A DNA stretch of 64,000 bases. Source: Heligmosomoides polygyrus polygyrus (Eukaryota > Nematoda > Chromadorea > Rhabditida > Heligmosomidae). Below, one piece after another: positions 31,085 through 42,671 of the stretch. The stretch is taken from contig OX377202.1 of assembly GCA_947396885.1 (NCBI GenBank), forward strand, positions 59,484,034 to 59,548,033, in the 5' to 3' direction. Under the pieces are notes generated by a model. It was not told the origin of the DNA. It did not search any database and saw only the letters and a list, made by a program, of their open reading frames with translations. Both the position numbers and the translations under genes were made by a program. Every line of letters begins with the position of its first letter. Position 1 is the first letter of the stretch.

Positions 31085-32032
31085 GGCGCCTTTTATACTT
31101 CCGCCGCGGCGCGGCGCGTCAATTTGGGAGCGGCGCGGCCAGTCGCGCCGCGCCCCGAATTTGACGCGCCGCTGCCGATTGCGGTTACAAGGGGAGCGTC
31201 AGCGACGCGCGGCCCCGAGCTTCTGCGCACTATGGCCCGTGCTCCGGAAACGGTCCATGAGTCATTGAGGGAGCAAAACAGAAAGGATTCGTCTGGCTGA
31301 TCAGCGCAAAGCATCTTGTCAATGTTTGTCGTGGGATTCCTATGGGGAGCGACGAATCCTCTCTTAAGTCTGGAGTCGAAGTCGTTCGCTCAACCTACGG
31401 TTTAAACTGGTGAGTGTGGTGTAGAGTCGAATCCCCTGCAATGCAAACGGCTTTAAACCACTCTTTATTTTGCGATATGTGGGGGTCCAAATGTAAAACT
31501 GCTGGAAGGTACCATCGTCGAGAATCATTCAAAATTCTTTCTCATATGGCCATTCTGGGGTAACTGTGCACTAAGCATATCTTTGGCGTGGTATACGAAG
31601 CTTCGCGAATGTCTACAGATCTCCGTTCTCTTCCTAGGTTACAGGAGGTACGGGCTAAGGTCATGGTCACCGATTTCGCATAAAAACTCCCTAATCCTGC
31701 AAACCTACTAATCGTCTGTAACTTCAAAAAACGATGTCAGACTCGTGATCAGCACCCTAAATACCCCCTCCTCCTTCCCAATAGGAGAAGTGTGGTCGAA
31801 ACTGTGAAATCTCCCACCCTACACCGAGTCTGCCGCGGCTGATCGCGCCGCGCCGCGCCCTTCCCCTCAGCGGCGCGATTCGCCGAATACCGTAACCCGA
31901 AATTCCGTCAAGTGTGGTGTTTTGCGGCGGCGGAGTATAAAAGCGATGCGGCGCCGCCTTGCGGCGCGAAAAATCGATAGCCATGCCGACCATCACGCCG
32001 CGCCGCGGGGTGGCGCAAGTATAAAAGGCGCC
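31085..32032. mobile_element. GC-rich Harbinger-like element, 948 bp
   Basis: Terminal repeats GGCGCCTTTTATACTT at 31085 and its exact complement ending at 32032, flanked by TAA (31082-31084 and 32033-32035). Interior ends are very GC-rich with GCGGCGC words. A second internal end-like motif (GGAGTATAAAAGCG, near 31933) suggests an older nested element. No transposase domain recognised. The 3-bp TAA duplication points to PIF/Harbinger. Confidence 0.75.
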
Positions 32033-32035
32033 TAA

Positions 32036-33055
32036 GGGAATTCATACGAATAAGAAGGAATATGCCATATGCATAGCCTCTTCATGCTCGACACAGCGGC
32101 GACTGCGCGCGCTTCTGAGCTTCTTGATCCAGAAAACGGGCCCCCTAGGTCACGCAGCAAGCATCTTGGTTCTGAATACGTGTCACCGACCGTGCCGTGA
32201 GCATGGGAGGACGAGGGGGTAGTGGAGAAGGGTGGTAAGGGGGACCTCTATGGTGGACCAGGAGAGCGACCAGGAAGGAAAGCAAGAACCTGGAGGAGAG
32301 GCCAGGACGGGGAAACCAGCAAGGAGAGACTAGTAGGTGTCAATAGTTGAAACAGAGAAGTGGGCCAGTAGTTGGGACCAGGAAGGTGGGGGACTAAAGA
32401 GGGGGAGGGAAGGCCTGTAAAGGCGGACTAGCAATTAGATCCAGTAAGAAGAAACGAGAGAGGCGAACCTGGCTTTGGAAGAGATGTCAACGACAACTTG
32501 AAACGCAAGCTGTTGAGCATGAGAACGATTGCGGGGGAACAACCTGAGGGACAGAAGTACTGCGCAGCACAAACCAATGGCATTACTGGCCGGTCAGGAA
32601 AGACCGTCTATGATGAAGGTACCGAAGTGGTGAAGGGCTTGATGCCGATAAAGTATGCACCAGGTCCTAAATGCAAGCGAATTTTATGTTTTACAGAAGC
32701 TACTTTCCATAGGTCAGTGATGCTACAAAGTCGCGCAAAGCGCGCAAGTGCGAGACACGCCGTAAGGCGTGTCGGAGCACTTGTGAAGGAAAAACTGAGG
32801 ATGTGTGCCGCTTACTCGGCAGTTTTGCCTCCTCCGAGACAGTTTTGCTGCCTCCCACGTGCCGCGTTGCCGCAAAAGTGAGCGGAGGATTTAAGACTCA
32901 CGGTAGTCATAGAAGCTGCAGTAAATTGGAGGGTTTGTGTTATCAGAAACGATAGAAGGTGTGGGCTAAAGCTCAGGTTATCCAAAACAATATCCTATGC
33001 ATTTGTTTTAAGCCTAGAGCAGCTGGTACAAAGGCTATATGCCGCCCTGCCGCCA
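32036..33055. other. no recognisable gene; one strong hairpin
   Basis: G/A-rich to 32480. A 127-codon open frame at 32498-32881 has no recognisable domain and spans a strong hairpin, so I do not call it a gene. Confidence 0.35.
32746..32783. repeat. hairpin with ACACGCC stem
   Basis: AAGTGC-G-AGACACGCC-GTAA-GGCGTGTC-G-GAGCACTT folds into a near-perfect stem of about 16 bp around GTAA. Position and lack of tail make a transcription terminator unlikely in a eukaryote; probably a small inverted repeat. Confidence 0.7.
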
Positions 33056-33235
33056 CATGATGTTTTGTTGCGATCAGAACTCTCGCGGGCATGCGGAAAC
33101 AGAGCAACAACGGATGCGGCGCTTGATTTAATAGCGTTGGTAGCGTGATGGGCTAGTATCCTGACTGGAAGGTAGAGAGTGCAGGTCCATGTCCCGCTCG
33201 TTTTGATGACGGCAAAAGATATTGTAACACCAGGT
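33056..33235 (+). repeat. degenerate tRNA-like repeat fragment
   Basis: GATGTTTTGTTGCGATCA at 33060 is identical to a block just outside the tRNA-like module of the composite at 8106-9029. Downstream, TTGGTAGCGTGATGGG and GGTCCATGTCCCGC are A-box- and B-box-like. A decayed relative of the same repeat. Confidence 0.5.
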
Positions 33236-33484
33236 TACACAGTTTTTTGTTGATCACTTCTAACCTTCCTCTGGAACTCGATATTCCCCACACATATCTG
33301 TCGCACTTTTGCATTAAGCAGAGAGTTTCGATGAAGACCAGACTTCATTAATCATCTACGTAAAGGTGTTCTTTGCCTTCATACGCTACTCTTTGTCATA
33401 TAAATCATTACTGTGGCTATATTTAGCCATCGGTATGCGATTCTAAATAAATCTACACGTAAATGAGTCTACAAAGGCCAGCTC

Positions 33485-33564
33485 CTAGAGGCTAGGACGC
33501 GTCTCCCGTTATAACGCGGATTCTCTCCGGTCCCTTCAAACGCGTTATAGCGAGAGAGAACTGT
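33485..33564 (-). mobile_element. pogo-like element end
   Basis: Read on the minus strand it starts CAGTTCTCTCTCGCTATAAC next to TA (33565-33566), then GGACCGGAGAGAATCCGCG, matching the structure of the end at 29358. Only one end is found. Confidence 0.55.
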
Positions 33565-33679
33565 ATATCATCGTATTTTGCATATTTGGTGCATTGGTGG
33601 TGCAGTACAAATGTCGACAAGGAATAAGTAGTGAAAACATCGTACCTCAGCAAACCCCAAGAAAGGTTCAGATATGAAA

Positions 33680-34676
33680 ATCTCTATGGAAATGCGATAC
33701 TATGGTAAAAGTGGAAAAACCAAGGGCGGCCGGAGAACCATACCATCCAGGCGACGAGACTGCGGATAGAAACTCTAGGTGATCTGCCTCGAATTTGCTT
33801 ACAATGTGTGCTTTTCTTAATATGTTTCGAGACTGTAAAAATGATTGTAGACAAAGTATAATAATAAAAGAGTTCCAACTCAACAGCATGGACATCGTTC
33901 GGGATCTAGGTTTTCTTATTGACCTAAACTCTCGTTCAGTTCTCATTGTGATGATGTATCCAGTAAAACCAATAGAACTATCCGCAAAATATTGAAGTCC
34001 TTGAGCACTAATTCAGTGAAACATTTACTTTCAGTGTATAAGTCCTATGTACGACCACAACTTGAATATGGTACAACCGTATTTAAACCGTCCTCATGTC
34101 GCAACATAATAAAACTTGAAGCAATTCAAAACTACTTTACTAGAAAGCTGTGGATAAGGCTTCATGGATATGAATACTCCACCATACCGCCCACCCCTAT
34201 ACGCAATAAAATTTTTGATATCTCGTCGCTTGCTATTAGAAGAAAAAGGTACGACCTCATCGTGATCTAAAAAATTCTAAATTCAATGACGGGTCTATCT
34301 GTGGAGCAGTTTTACACGATTTTGCCTTCCATCACCAGAGGTGCACAGGCGACAGAGGTCATTTTCCAAGATCTAGGACTTCTCTGCGTGCCACGTTCTC
34401 TACGCAAAGCTCTGGTTCCGAATTCGTCAAATTATCGAAAACATCTCCCATTCTTGACTCCTTGAGTAAATTCAAAAAGCCTTTAAACAGACATTTCCCA
34501 AACTCTTAATTGCTTACCCCTCTATGAATGTAGATATCTATGCTCAATCAATCTTCTTGTTCATCACGTTCTCCTTTTGAGATGTTTTTTTTTTGTTAAC
34601 ATTTCTTTTAGTACCCTCATGAGTTCTTCATGTTTTGCGTGAATTTCACGTATAAATAAATAAAATAAAAATAGTA
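33680..34676 (+). pseudogene. CR1-like LINE 3' end
   Basis: Frames contain LNSMDIVRDLGFLIDLNSRS and then VYKSYVRPQLEYGTTVFKPS with KLEAIQNYFTRKL, the post-catalytic region of CR1/jockey-type reverse transcriptases. The catalytic core is missing. The 3' end is an ATAAATAAATAAAAT tail (about 34652-34672). A 5'-truncated, frameshifted copy. Confidence 0.8.
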
Positions 34677-34679
34677 GAA

Positions 34680-36265
34680 GTGCGAGGCAGTGTTGAGCAT
34701 TAAACCTCTATTGATTTACCGATTTAACGACTTTACCAGCATTTTCGTTAAATTTCTTTATTGGAGTTTAGCAAAAACCTTTTTCGCTTAATCGCACTGA
34801 AATTAAATTTACGCGGAATTTTCGAAATTCATACGAAAATTTAAGTCTTAATTAATATGAATTGTATTTCAAAAAAAAACTCTTTGTAGAGGCTTGCAGT
34901 ATCATTTCAGAAAGCGGAGAAACACTACTTATTTTCTTCATAGCTTTGTTTTGTGTTACTTGCTCTGCAAGAAAGCGAAAAGGCCTAGAAAACGCGAAGA
35001 AAACGGTGAAGAAGACAGAAAAGCGAAGAAAGGTGACAAGGTGAAAGGAAGGTAAGGTTTAGACTCACAATCCCTCCCCACACCCAGTGTTCCAGCAAGC
35101 TGAACGGATTTTCGCACAGCGTTAGGCAATGGTTGTGAAACTAACCTTACAAGAACGTTGAAAATAAAAATGGTACTATTGGTGTCCGCAAGACGGGTGT
35201 TTTTGCACTTTCTTGTTTCGTAATTCGAGGTCCGGTGTCGATGGTGGCAGTGCCACGAACGAAGAGCCAACATACAAACAAAATACTCCATCAGAGTGCA
35301 TTTTCTGCCACCCTTAGATGACGTCGTCGACCCTTCTGTGGCGACGTCGGCGACGGAAGTATAGCACCCCGCGGAGCTCTCGGCGCCGAAGTATAACATA
35401 GGTATAAAGCTCTCGTAGAACCGCAACGCAGAGGTGGAGTCGCAAAAACAGTGTAATCCCCCTCCGACTGCGATAGATCCCGAATTCTTTGGTACAGTTC
35501 GTCTTTGAGTTTCTCGCCCTATATTGGTATAAAGTGATCATCGGTTTCCTCTATTGGTAGCGTTCTATTTTTTCCTCTTCCCTCAAATAGAATTCGCCAC
35601 TATCTGTCGCCCTTTCCAGAATTTGACTGCTCTGATTTTCTTCTTGAAGCACCAGGTGCCATGCAGTGCAGCATATTTGCTTGAAGTTCGAATGTGCTTT
35701 GGCCTCTCAATTTCATCCTATTTTTGTAGAGCACATTTCGTATTGAAGAAGTATTATAGTAAGTTCACAAATTAGGCGGAAGAACCCGCAGACATAATGG
35801 GAATTTCTTGGCAGAGCCAAGCCTGCGCCTGCAAAGATAAACCTTTTTCGTAGAACTTTGAAAAAATCGTTATGCAATAGACTGCACGTAAATCACCAGT
35901 TTTTATACAAACCTCCTATATAAATAACGGACGAAAAGTAATCATCGGTTTCCTCTCTTTTATATTTAATTTTATTCCTCTCATGTAAATTTGTTCGCTG
36001 TTTCATGTGTGTACTTGTTACCTATCAGCATGCATCAGTCGCATGCTATGATGATTATTATGCAATGATTAAAGGAGAGTACCTCCATATAAAGGCTACT
36101 TTGGTATGGTCTGTAGTTTATCGGTCGTCGGCAAATGAGGTATCTATCGTCTATCACGTCTCTGTCGTCCATCGAGAATACTGAATATGCTTCTCCAAAA
36201 GAAAGCGGTCACGAGAGTCCTCGAAGGATTCGAAAAATTTGAGCAGAATCGCTGACACGCATGGC
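34680..36265. other. no recognisable gene
   Basis: Low-complexity TTAACG-type sequence near 34720-34850. GAAGTATA-type element ends occur near 35355-35400 (GGAAGTATAGCACCCC, CGAAGTATAACATAGG) like those of the GC-rich elements. TCATCGGTTTCCTCT occurs twice (35538 and 35941). No coding domain recognised. Confidence 0.4.
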
Positions 36266-36269
36266 ATGA

Positions 36270-37345
36270 AACTCAATAAAAAAGAAATGACGAAAAGGGG
36301 AATAAGACAAACCGACTGACCTTATGAGACAGCCGAGAGACTGCTAATTCACCCTCGGAAGGAGAAAGACGTGAATGAATGACACTCTCCCTTCGGGCCA
36401 CGTCTTCAGCGACCTTCTGGTTGGCGGCCTCCTGGGTGAAGCCCCACAGAGGTCGGCAAGTGGAGCCAGCTCCTGGATAAGGGCCACCCGCTCCTCTTTT
36501 CTGTTAATCGCGGCGTTCTTGAACGCAAATCCACTACGCCTCCAGGGTCTTCCGCACTGCGACATCGGACTCGCGTGCTAAGATCGTCACCTCCACCCCA
36601 ATCGCTGTGCCATAGTGGAGTCGCAGTCTGTGCTCTCCCAAGGAAGTAGAGACCTTGCACTTATTCAACCCATCCGCGTGTTCTTTCACCGTGACCCAAA
36701 GAGATTTGCCCGTCACACCGATGTATTCTTCCTTGTATTCGGTATTGAGATACACTCTGCAGTCACCTTCCCTACCGTACGGGCAAACCATGCAAGAAGG
36801 CGTTGTGTAGGTGTTATCATAGAGATGGTTCTTAACAAGTCGATCTTGAGGTTAGCCAGGGGAATATCAACGACCCTTACAAGGTCGTCTAATTCCGCCC
36901 TGCGAACACGGCCCTGTACTTGGGTGCTCAGTGCATCCGGGATAAAGAGCATCCAAACAGCAGCACTTTTAGTGCTGCGTAGATATGCTGAACAGAAGTG
37001 CACGATGATGTTCTTGCTACTGGGCTTCCGATACCAGCTGGTTTGAAAGGTGCTCTGAGAGAGAAGCACTTTTGCGTTGAGGAACGGCAAACACTGATTT
37101 ATTGGTGTCTCCCTTGTGAGCCTAATTTGCTCCGCTTGTTGATTGAGCAAACCGAAACAGGTGTCCATTTCGTTTTTCGTGGTGCATACGATGAAGCTGT
37201 CGTCTATATACCGACAGTACAGTAAGGGTCTGCGCTTTAGCACGGGTCTCTCTATTATGGGCATAAATGCTATGGCCAGCACAGGAGCCAGACGCCATCC
37301 ATAGCTAGACCTCTAACTTGCCTGTAGTACTCACGGACCACTTGA
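36270..37345 (-). pseudogene. Penelope-like element, minus copy
   Basis: The minus strand encodes the end of a Penelope-like reverse transcriptase: frameshifted GLAMG/LAP region (37300-37345), LLYCRYIDDSFIVC with intact YIDD (near 37200), and NQCLPFLNAKVLLSQ. Then comes a GIY-YIG endonuclease with CRVYLNTEYKEEYIGVTGKS and VKEHADGLNKC (36790-36600), and the C-terminal RKTLEA...INRKEERVALIQELAP. A 3' untranslated region runs to about 36270. The N-terminal part is missing; frames shift between RT, endonuclease and tail. Confidence 0.88.
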
Positions 37346-38240
37346 AGATAAGGAGGAGGTGGAGGTGACGATCTTAGCACGCGAGTCCGATATCGCAGTG
37401 CGGAAGACCCTGGAGGCGTTGTGGATTGCGTTCAAGGACCCCGTGATTAACAGGAAAAAGGAGCGGGTGGCCGTTATTCAGGAGCTGGCTCCATTTGACG
37501 ACCTCTGTAGGCTTCACCCAGGAGGACGCCAAAAAGAAGATCGCTCCACCAATACAGCACCAATACACTCTGCTCAAGAAGAACGTAACAAAATTCCCTT
37601 CTCGGTGCCTTTATCACGGATGCACTGAGCACCCAACTACAGGGAGACGTGTTCGCAGGGTGGAATTAGACGACCTTGTAAGGGTCGTTGACATTCCCCT
37701 GGCTAACTTCAGGATCGACTTGTTAAGAATCGTCTCTATGATAACACTTACACAACGCCGTCTTGCATGGTTTGCCCGTACGGTAGGGGAGGTGACTGCA
37801 GAGTGTTTGCCACGGTGTATCTCATTACTTGCACCGAATGCAAGGAAGAATACATCGGCGTGACGGGCAAACCTCTTTGGGTCAGGGTGAAAGAACACGC
37901 GAATGGGTTGAATAAGTGCAAGGTCTCTACTTCCTTGGGAGAGCACAAACTGCGACTCCACTATGGCACAGCGATTGGGGTGGAGGTGACGATCTCCATC
38001 CGAGGGTGACTTAGCAGTCTCTCGGTTGTCTCATAAGGTCAGCCGGTTTGCCTTGTTCCCCTTTTCGTCTCACTCTATCATTTGCTCCTAGAGCTTCTGT
38101 AACATGAAATGATCCTTGGGCGGGTAATTTCCCCAACTTTTGTCTTATCCAGGCTCTGAAGGCGGTTACGCCGAAACGTAAGCCGAATAAAGAAGTGTAC
38201 CAATATTGGCTCAACAGCTTTACACGGGATCTCACAGCAC
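37346..38240 (+). pseudogene. Penelope-like element, plus copy
   Basis: Plus-strand pieces of the same family: first the C-terminal tail (ARESDIAVRKTLEALWIAF, 37370-37560), then the end of the RT (37600-37800) followed by a GIY-YIG domain (CTECKEEYIGVTGKPLWVRV, 37830-37900). The tail comes before the RT-endonuclease part, as at the junction of a partial tandem copy. After GVEVTI the coding tail is deleted and the sequence jumps to the shared 3' untranslated region (38005-38075). An AATAAA lies near 38178. Confidence 0.85.
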
Positions 38241-39090
38241 AAAGAAAAAACATGCCAAGATTGAACGACAGTTGAACATGGAACATTCTAGTATCAATGC
38301 AGTGTTAATGAGAAAGGTTTGAGGACAAAATACGAGCGATCGAAACAATGAGAAGGGAGGACGTCTAACGAGCTCCAAGGAGAACGATGAAAACCTGTTT
38401 TGCGTGGCGCGATAACTTCGCCTCCTCAACAAGGCCTAGTTAATTATATGCCGCGGCCACGAGATGACCCAAGGTAACATCCGTAGTCCACCCAATCCTC
38501 GATTTGGAGGCCGTAACAGCGCAATAGTTTCGATCTCAGCATGGCATCCACGTAGTTTGGACTTATAGCAGTAACATGAAGGTGATAAACGAGGGAGCAG
38601 AGAGGAATTAGATCGAGTATGCAATTGGGTGGTTTAAGCCTGCCTATTTCACCATGGCGAAAGCTGGGACCGAAGGGAGTAAAACAAGGGCCTTGCTTTC
38701 TGAAGAACGGACGCCACGATTGAGGGGGTGTGATGGCAGATGAACTTTAAGAGCTTCGAATGAATCAGAGCTACGACGCGAATCCACGATAATTCTCTGA
38801 TACCCGTTGACAACAGCATCAGCGAGGGAAAACACAGATGTAGTGACAGGAAGGCAACCCAAAGAAGGCTTTGCATCCAATTGTTGGCTCTTAACGATAG
38901 TTGAGTTGATAAACTCCGCAGGAGAGGCAGACAGACGAAACGGCGTTCCCACCAGGGAACGAGCGGATAATGAAATTTTAAAAACCGGATAACGGATCAC
39001 GGATAATTTTGCCCCAAAATGGCCGGATAACGGAAAAACGGATAACGAACAAACAACAAAAAATAAAACTAGGTTTAGACTCATTGAATA
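38241..39090. other. no recognisable gene; GGATAACGG-rich end
   Basis: No domain recognised. From about 38960 to 39060 words like CGGATAACGGA recur in cryptic simple-sequence form, as again near 42290-42400. Confidence 0.4.
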
Positions 39091-39321
39091 TACAGGGTGC
39101 GTAAAAAGTATTGACGCAGTAAATGACGGTTGTGGAAATAGTATTGCGCAGTAAGTTTTCAAATATTCACTTGAGAAATATGGAAAATGATCTTGCGAAC
39201 ACGATAGAGTAACTCGTAATTAACATTGGCTCCTTTACTGTGAATACAGAAGCGAAAACGACGGAAAAATTCATGAGCACGCGCCGCAAGTACTCGCTTG
39301 GATTTCGTCCCGTGCTTTTAA

Positions 39322-39455
39322 GGGGTCGTTTAGTGTGCGCGCGACGCGCGACGCGACGCACGTGTAGTGGCCAAATTGATCGAGCGACGCGATTGATCAA
39401 TTCGGCCACTACACATGCCATCGCGTCGCGCGTCCCGCGCACTCTAAACGACCCC
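39322..39455. mobile_element. 134-bp hairpin MITE, TAA duplication
   Basis: Ends GGGGTCGTTTAGTGTGCGCG and inverted partner, with an inner AGTGGCC...GGCCACT match that makes nearly the whole element a hairpin. Flanked by TAA (39319-39321 and 39456-39458). The other copy of the host element lacks it at the matching position (63731-63745 reads GTGCTTTGAACATGG), which confirms an insertion. PIF/Harbinger-type by duplication. Confidence 0.88.
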
Positions 39456-39524
39456 TAACAGGATAGCCTTCTGCGACTGGTCACTTCTGTTGAAAGTAGC
39501 ACAGACCTCATTCTCCAAAATCGC

Positions 39525-39884
39525 CTAAAAAGAGTAATCCAGCGGATTCATGTTTAAGCTGTGTTCGTCTGAGAAGCTGTCCACACCTGCGCGCGTTACC
39601 TGTTTGCCGTTATCGGACAGAGATTGATAATTTTGGATTCGAACGTTATCGTGCTTGAACATCTTGTAATCATCATCTGTTATAACAGAGCCGTGGCGGA
39701 CGTTTAGGTTGCTGACCTCTTTCCTCGCCAACCGTTTCGAAAAGCGCCTAATTCTCCTGTTAAGGAAATATTCAGCTCTTTGGGTAACAGACAAAAAAGG
39801 GCCACCGTAGCGACGATGGTCATGTTTCATCAGTTTTTTCGTGAGTGTTTTTTGAGCACAATACAGGAAACAAAAATAACACAC
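39525..39884 (-). pseudogene. Tc1/mariner-type transposase remnant
   Basis: The minus-strand frame has RAEYFLNRRIRRFSKRLARK, then VITDDDYKMF and a final SLNMNPLDYSF that resembles the SPDLNPLDY motif of IS630/Tc1 transposases. The segment between is much shorter than in a complete enzyme, so the copy is internally deleted and non-autonomous. Confidence 0.65.
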
Positions 39885-40349
39885 AAAAACCTAGAGGTAG
39901 AAAGAGAAAGCTGGAGCTGAAACAAAATGTAGGTGCGTCAATACTTTTTACGCACCCTGTAATCCTTTCATTAGTTAATTAGTAGAGCTTGTGCCACACA
40001 AGATATTGAGGTTCATCTTTTTCCCCTACTGATCAATTCATGAGGGCGAATGCCCCACCTCGCGGTGGATCAAATTGGCTTTCTTAAACAAAGTTGAAGC
40101 GTGAGGCCACGCTAAATAAAGATCCACATCAAATCTTCATGCGCCAGAACATACGCTAACTAACCCCCGCCTAAAAGCCGATGTTTCCACAGAAAGAGAA
40201 ACTGGCGACTTCTTTCGTTATTGAAGTCACTATATGTATTATGAGAGCTTTATAGGAAGCTCAGGGAATGCTGGGCTTTTGTACGCCCTACGGACCAAGT
40301 TCAAAAAGAAAGGAAAGTGGCAAATTCCTCTAGTTGTTAAGCAAGGCTT

Positions 40350-40417
40350 TTATTTATTTAAATATTTATTTATTTATTTATTTATTTACTTATTTATTTA
40401 TTTATTTATTTATTTAC
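40350..40417 (-). repeat. TTTA microsatellite, likely LINE tail
   Basis: About 15 TTTA/TATT units. In minus sense it is an AAAT tail like those at 11000, 16610 and 34660, so it may mark the 3' end of a minus-strand LINE to its right. No coding remnant is recognised there. Confidence 0.8.
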
Positions 40418-41580
40418 GAGGACTCTGCTCAACTGACATTTTAGCATTACTGCCTTTTACACAGTCTCTGAAAGACAAGGGAACTTTTAAAGACCACTCG
40501 CCCAAGAATAGTTTCATTCTCAGATGTCGGACTCTTTTACCTCTTACTAATTCACATTTCTCTTCATAGGGAGTGAGCTGTTTTCATGCGGTCAGTTGGG
40601 TTGTTATGATGGTCATTTCACCCTTCGCCTTGTTTCTCACAAGCTTCCGAATCTGCTGTAAAATGAAGTCGTCCTTGGACTAATAACTCCTCCGGCTTCC
40701 ATTGTTTTTTAATCCCCTAAAAGACGGTTGCACCGATGAATCAATCGAATAAGATTTGAAATTGCAAGCTTGGTTCCGCCTTGATGAAAACTACTATTAC
40801 TGCTCAGCTATATCCCAAGATTCAACGGCAGTCAAACTTGGAATCATTTGGAAGAATAAAACATCTGATTTCTGTCGACGGCCCCCATGCAAATTATTGC
40901 GTCACATTCAAAGAGTTGTAACCTCTCGTAGAAGTTGAATATCTGATACGTCGCCAAAAAGGAATGATTCACACAGACCTCCATCACTGTATCGTCTCGT
41001 CGAATATTTGTCAGCTCGCGCTATACACGTAATATGAAAATCTCTGGAGAGTTCTTTTTTTTTTTGAAAAGTGACAAATCGAAACGGGCTTGAATGCGTT
41101 TTGTATTTCAAAACGCGCCATGGAGTGCTAGTTACGAGCGCTGTTTTTGTACTTTATTCTGCCTGTTGATTGAGTTTTTAACAAAGGTAATTTGCGGTAC
41201 TTGTTTGATATTTTGCTAAAACCTTTGGCTAACGTAGGATGCTTAGGTTAATGATACGCTTTAGCAAATCATTAGAATACCTTCTCTGCATCCAATCAAA
41301 CCCATCGCACTGCGGTCCTGGAGCCACAAATAAATGTGGGACGCAAAGGCATTTCATCTTGGGTTTCGTAAACTTTTTACGTTTAACGATCGTTAATATC
41401 ATGGAGACAAGTTGTATGCGTACTTACGATTAGTCTGCTCGATACATTGGGTCGGACGCCGATTCGGATAATTCGAATCCGCCATTTTTTCACACCCTGT
41501 TTAAACGGTTTGTGTAACAATGGTATTTTTGAAATGCCTGGATCTTGTGGCGATTTAGCTATGTGTGGCTTTCACCAGGG
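40418..41580. other. no recognisable gene
   Basis: No protein domain, tRNA-like element or terminal repeat recognised. Confidence 0.4.
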
Positions 41581-41715
41581 GCCAGATTCATCAACCGCTA
41601 CCGACCAGTAAAGATGAAAAGTATCGCTAAACCCCTGATATGGGATTCATCAGCATCAGGTTTGGCGGTACTTTTCACTGTTACCGGCCGGTAAGCGGTT
41701 AATGAAATTGGCGTC
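41581..41715. repeat. short foldback, MITE-like
   Basis: GCCAGATTCATCAACCGCTA at the left and its diverged complement (TAAGCGGTTAATGAAATTGGC region) at the right. Inner GAAAAGTA...TACTTTTC also pairs. About 135 bp; imperfect arms. No clear target duplication. Confidence 0.6.
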
Positions 41716-42071
41716 AGCTCGAATTCTCGGATAATTTAGATAACAGATTTTGGTCGGAAATCTAATACTCTATCCTATCCGGATTTCCGATTTGAGATCC
41801 AAAGTTAAATCAGTTATGCGAATCATGAGAAAATGCTTTTTGTTAAAGCTACCCTTATCTGAACCATCCCAAAATGCGGGCCTTTCCAGGGATGCCATTA
41901 TTTGCACGAACCTTCCAACCGGGTTTGAAAAAATAACGGTTTCGAATTAACCGAATTGGTATAGGATCCAATATCGAATCCTCTGCACACCGGCTTGCGA
42001 CGACGACAATCCAATGTGTAGCATTTCTCAGAGACGTACAGTACAGATCCATATACCGCCCTTTAGGGACC

Positions 42072-42282
42072 GGGTTGACCGGGGCACGAAGCCTTCTTGA
42101 GATCTACCTGGGGTGGTAAGCGAAACATAGTCCATGCACCGGCTGCGTCACGTCCACCCAAGTGTTTATGTGAACTTACCAGATTATAGTGCCTGCTATT
42201 ATTATTCACGACCACATTTATGGTTTCAGAGAGTCTTCTATCTAATTCTTTAAACACCATGCCGATATCTTGAGAGTTGAAC
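42072..42282 (-). CDS. candidate host exon pair, unidentified
   Basis: Minus sense: after an AATTTAG acceptor at about 42283, an open stretch PDDEQQLFNSQDIGMVFKEL...HYNL ends exactly before a strong donor GTAAGT. A further CCCCAG acceptor 72 bp on could join in frame to VDLKKASCPGQPGP and a stop. Codon use and splice signals look gene-like, but I cannot name a family, and the acceptor lies at the edge of GGATAACGG low-complexity DNA. It could be a chance open frame. Confidence 0.3.
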
Positions 42283-42289
42283 AATTGTT

Positions 42290-42400
42290 GTTCGTCATCC
42301 GGCCTAAATTCGCCGGATAACGAGCAACAAAACGGATAGGCCAAAACCTCCCGCAAACCGGATAACGGATAACGGATAACGGTTAATCCGCTCATCCCTG
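42290..42400. repeat. GGATAACGG cryptic simple repeat
   Basis: Three direct GGATAACGGATAACGG-type runs near 42358-42382, plus scattered variants. The same word family occurs at 38960-39060. Confidence 0.75.
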
Positions 42401-42671
42401 GTTCCCACCTAAATAACCGACAACATACAAACATAAATACTTACCATCAGTCTCGCACCATCGAGTGAACTGCGATCGCGAACAGCGAGAAGTTTAGAAA
42501 GATGATCAGAAAACATGAAATGGAAAACCGAGTTGGTCAGAGATCAGGAAAACCAAAAACAGAAAAACAGAAAGTTGTGGAATTATCGCTTCAGTAGTCC
42601 AAAAGTACAATTTTTCTATAAAACCCTATTACATAGCTTAAATCGTGGTCGTACACATACAGTTCTACTTA

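Larger units (their letters stand above)
39093..39959 (-). mobile_element. Tc1/mariner-type element with MITE inside
   Basis: Terminal repeats CAGGGTGCGTAAAAAGTATT at both ends, inverted, between TA dinucleotides (39091-39092 and 39960-39961). 867 bp including a 134-bp MITE and one TAA. The remaining frame is a shortened transposase. A second copy starts at 63559. Confidence 0.88.

Noticed and set aside
32498..32881. 127-codon protein
   Set aside because: No recognisable domain, and it spans a strong hairpin; composition gives no coding support.
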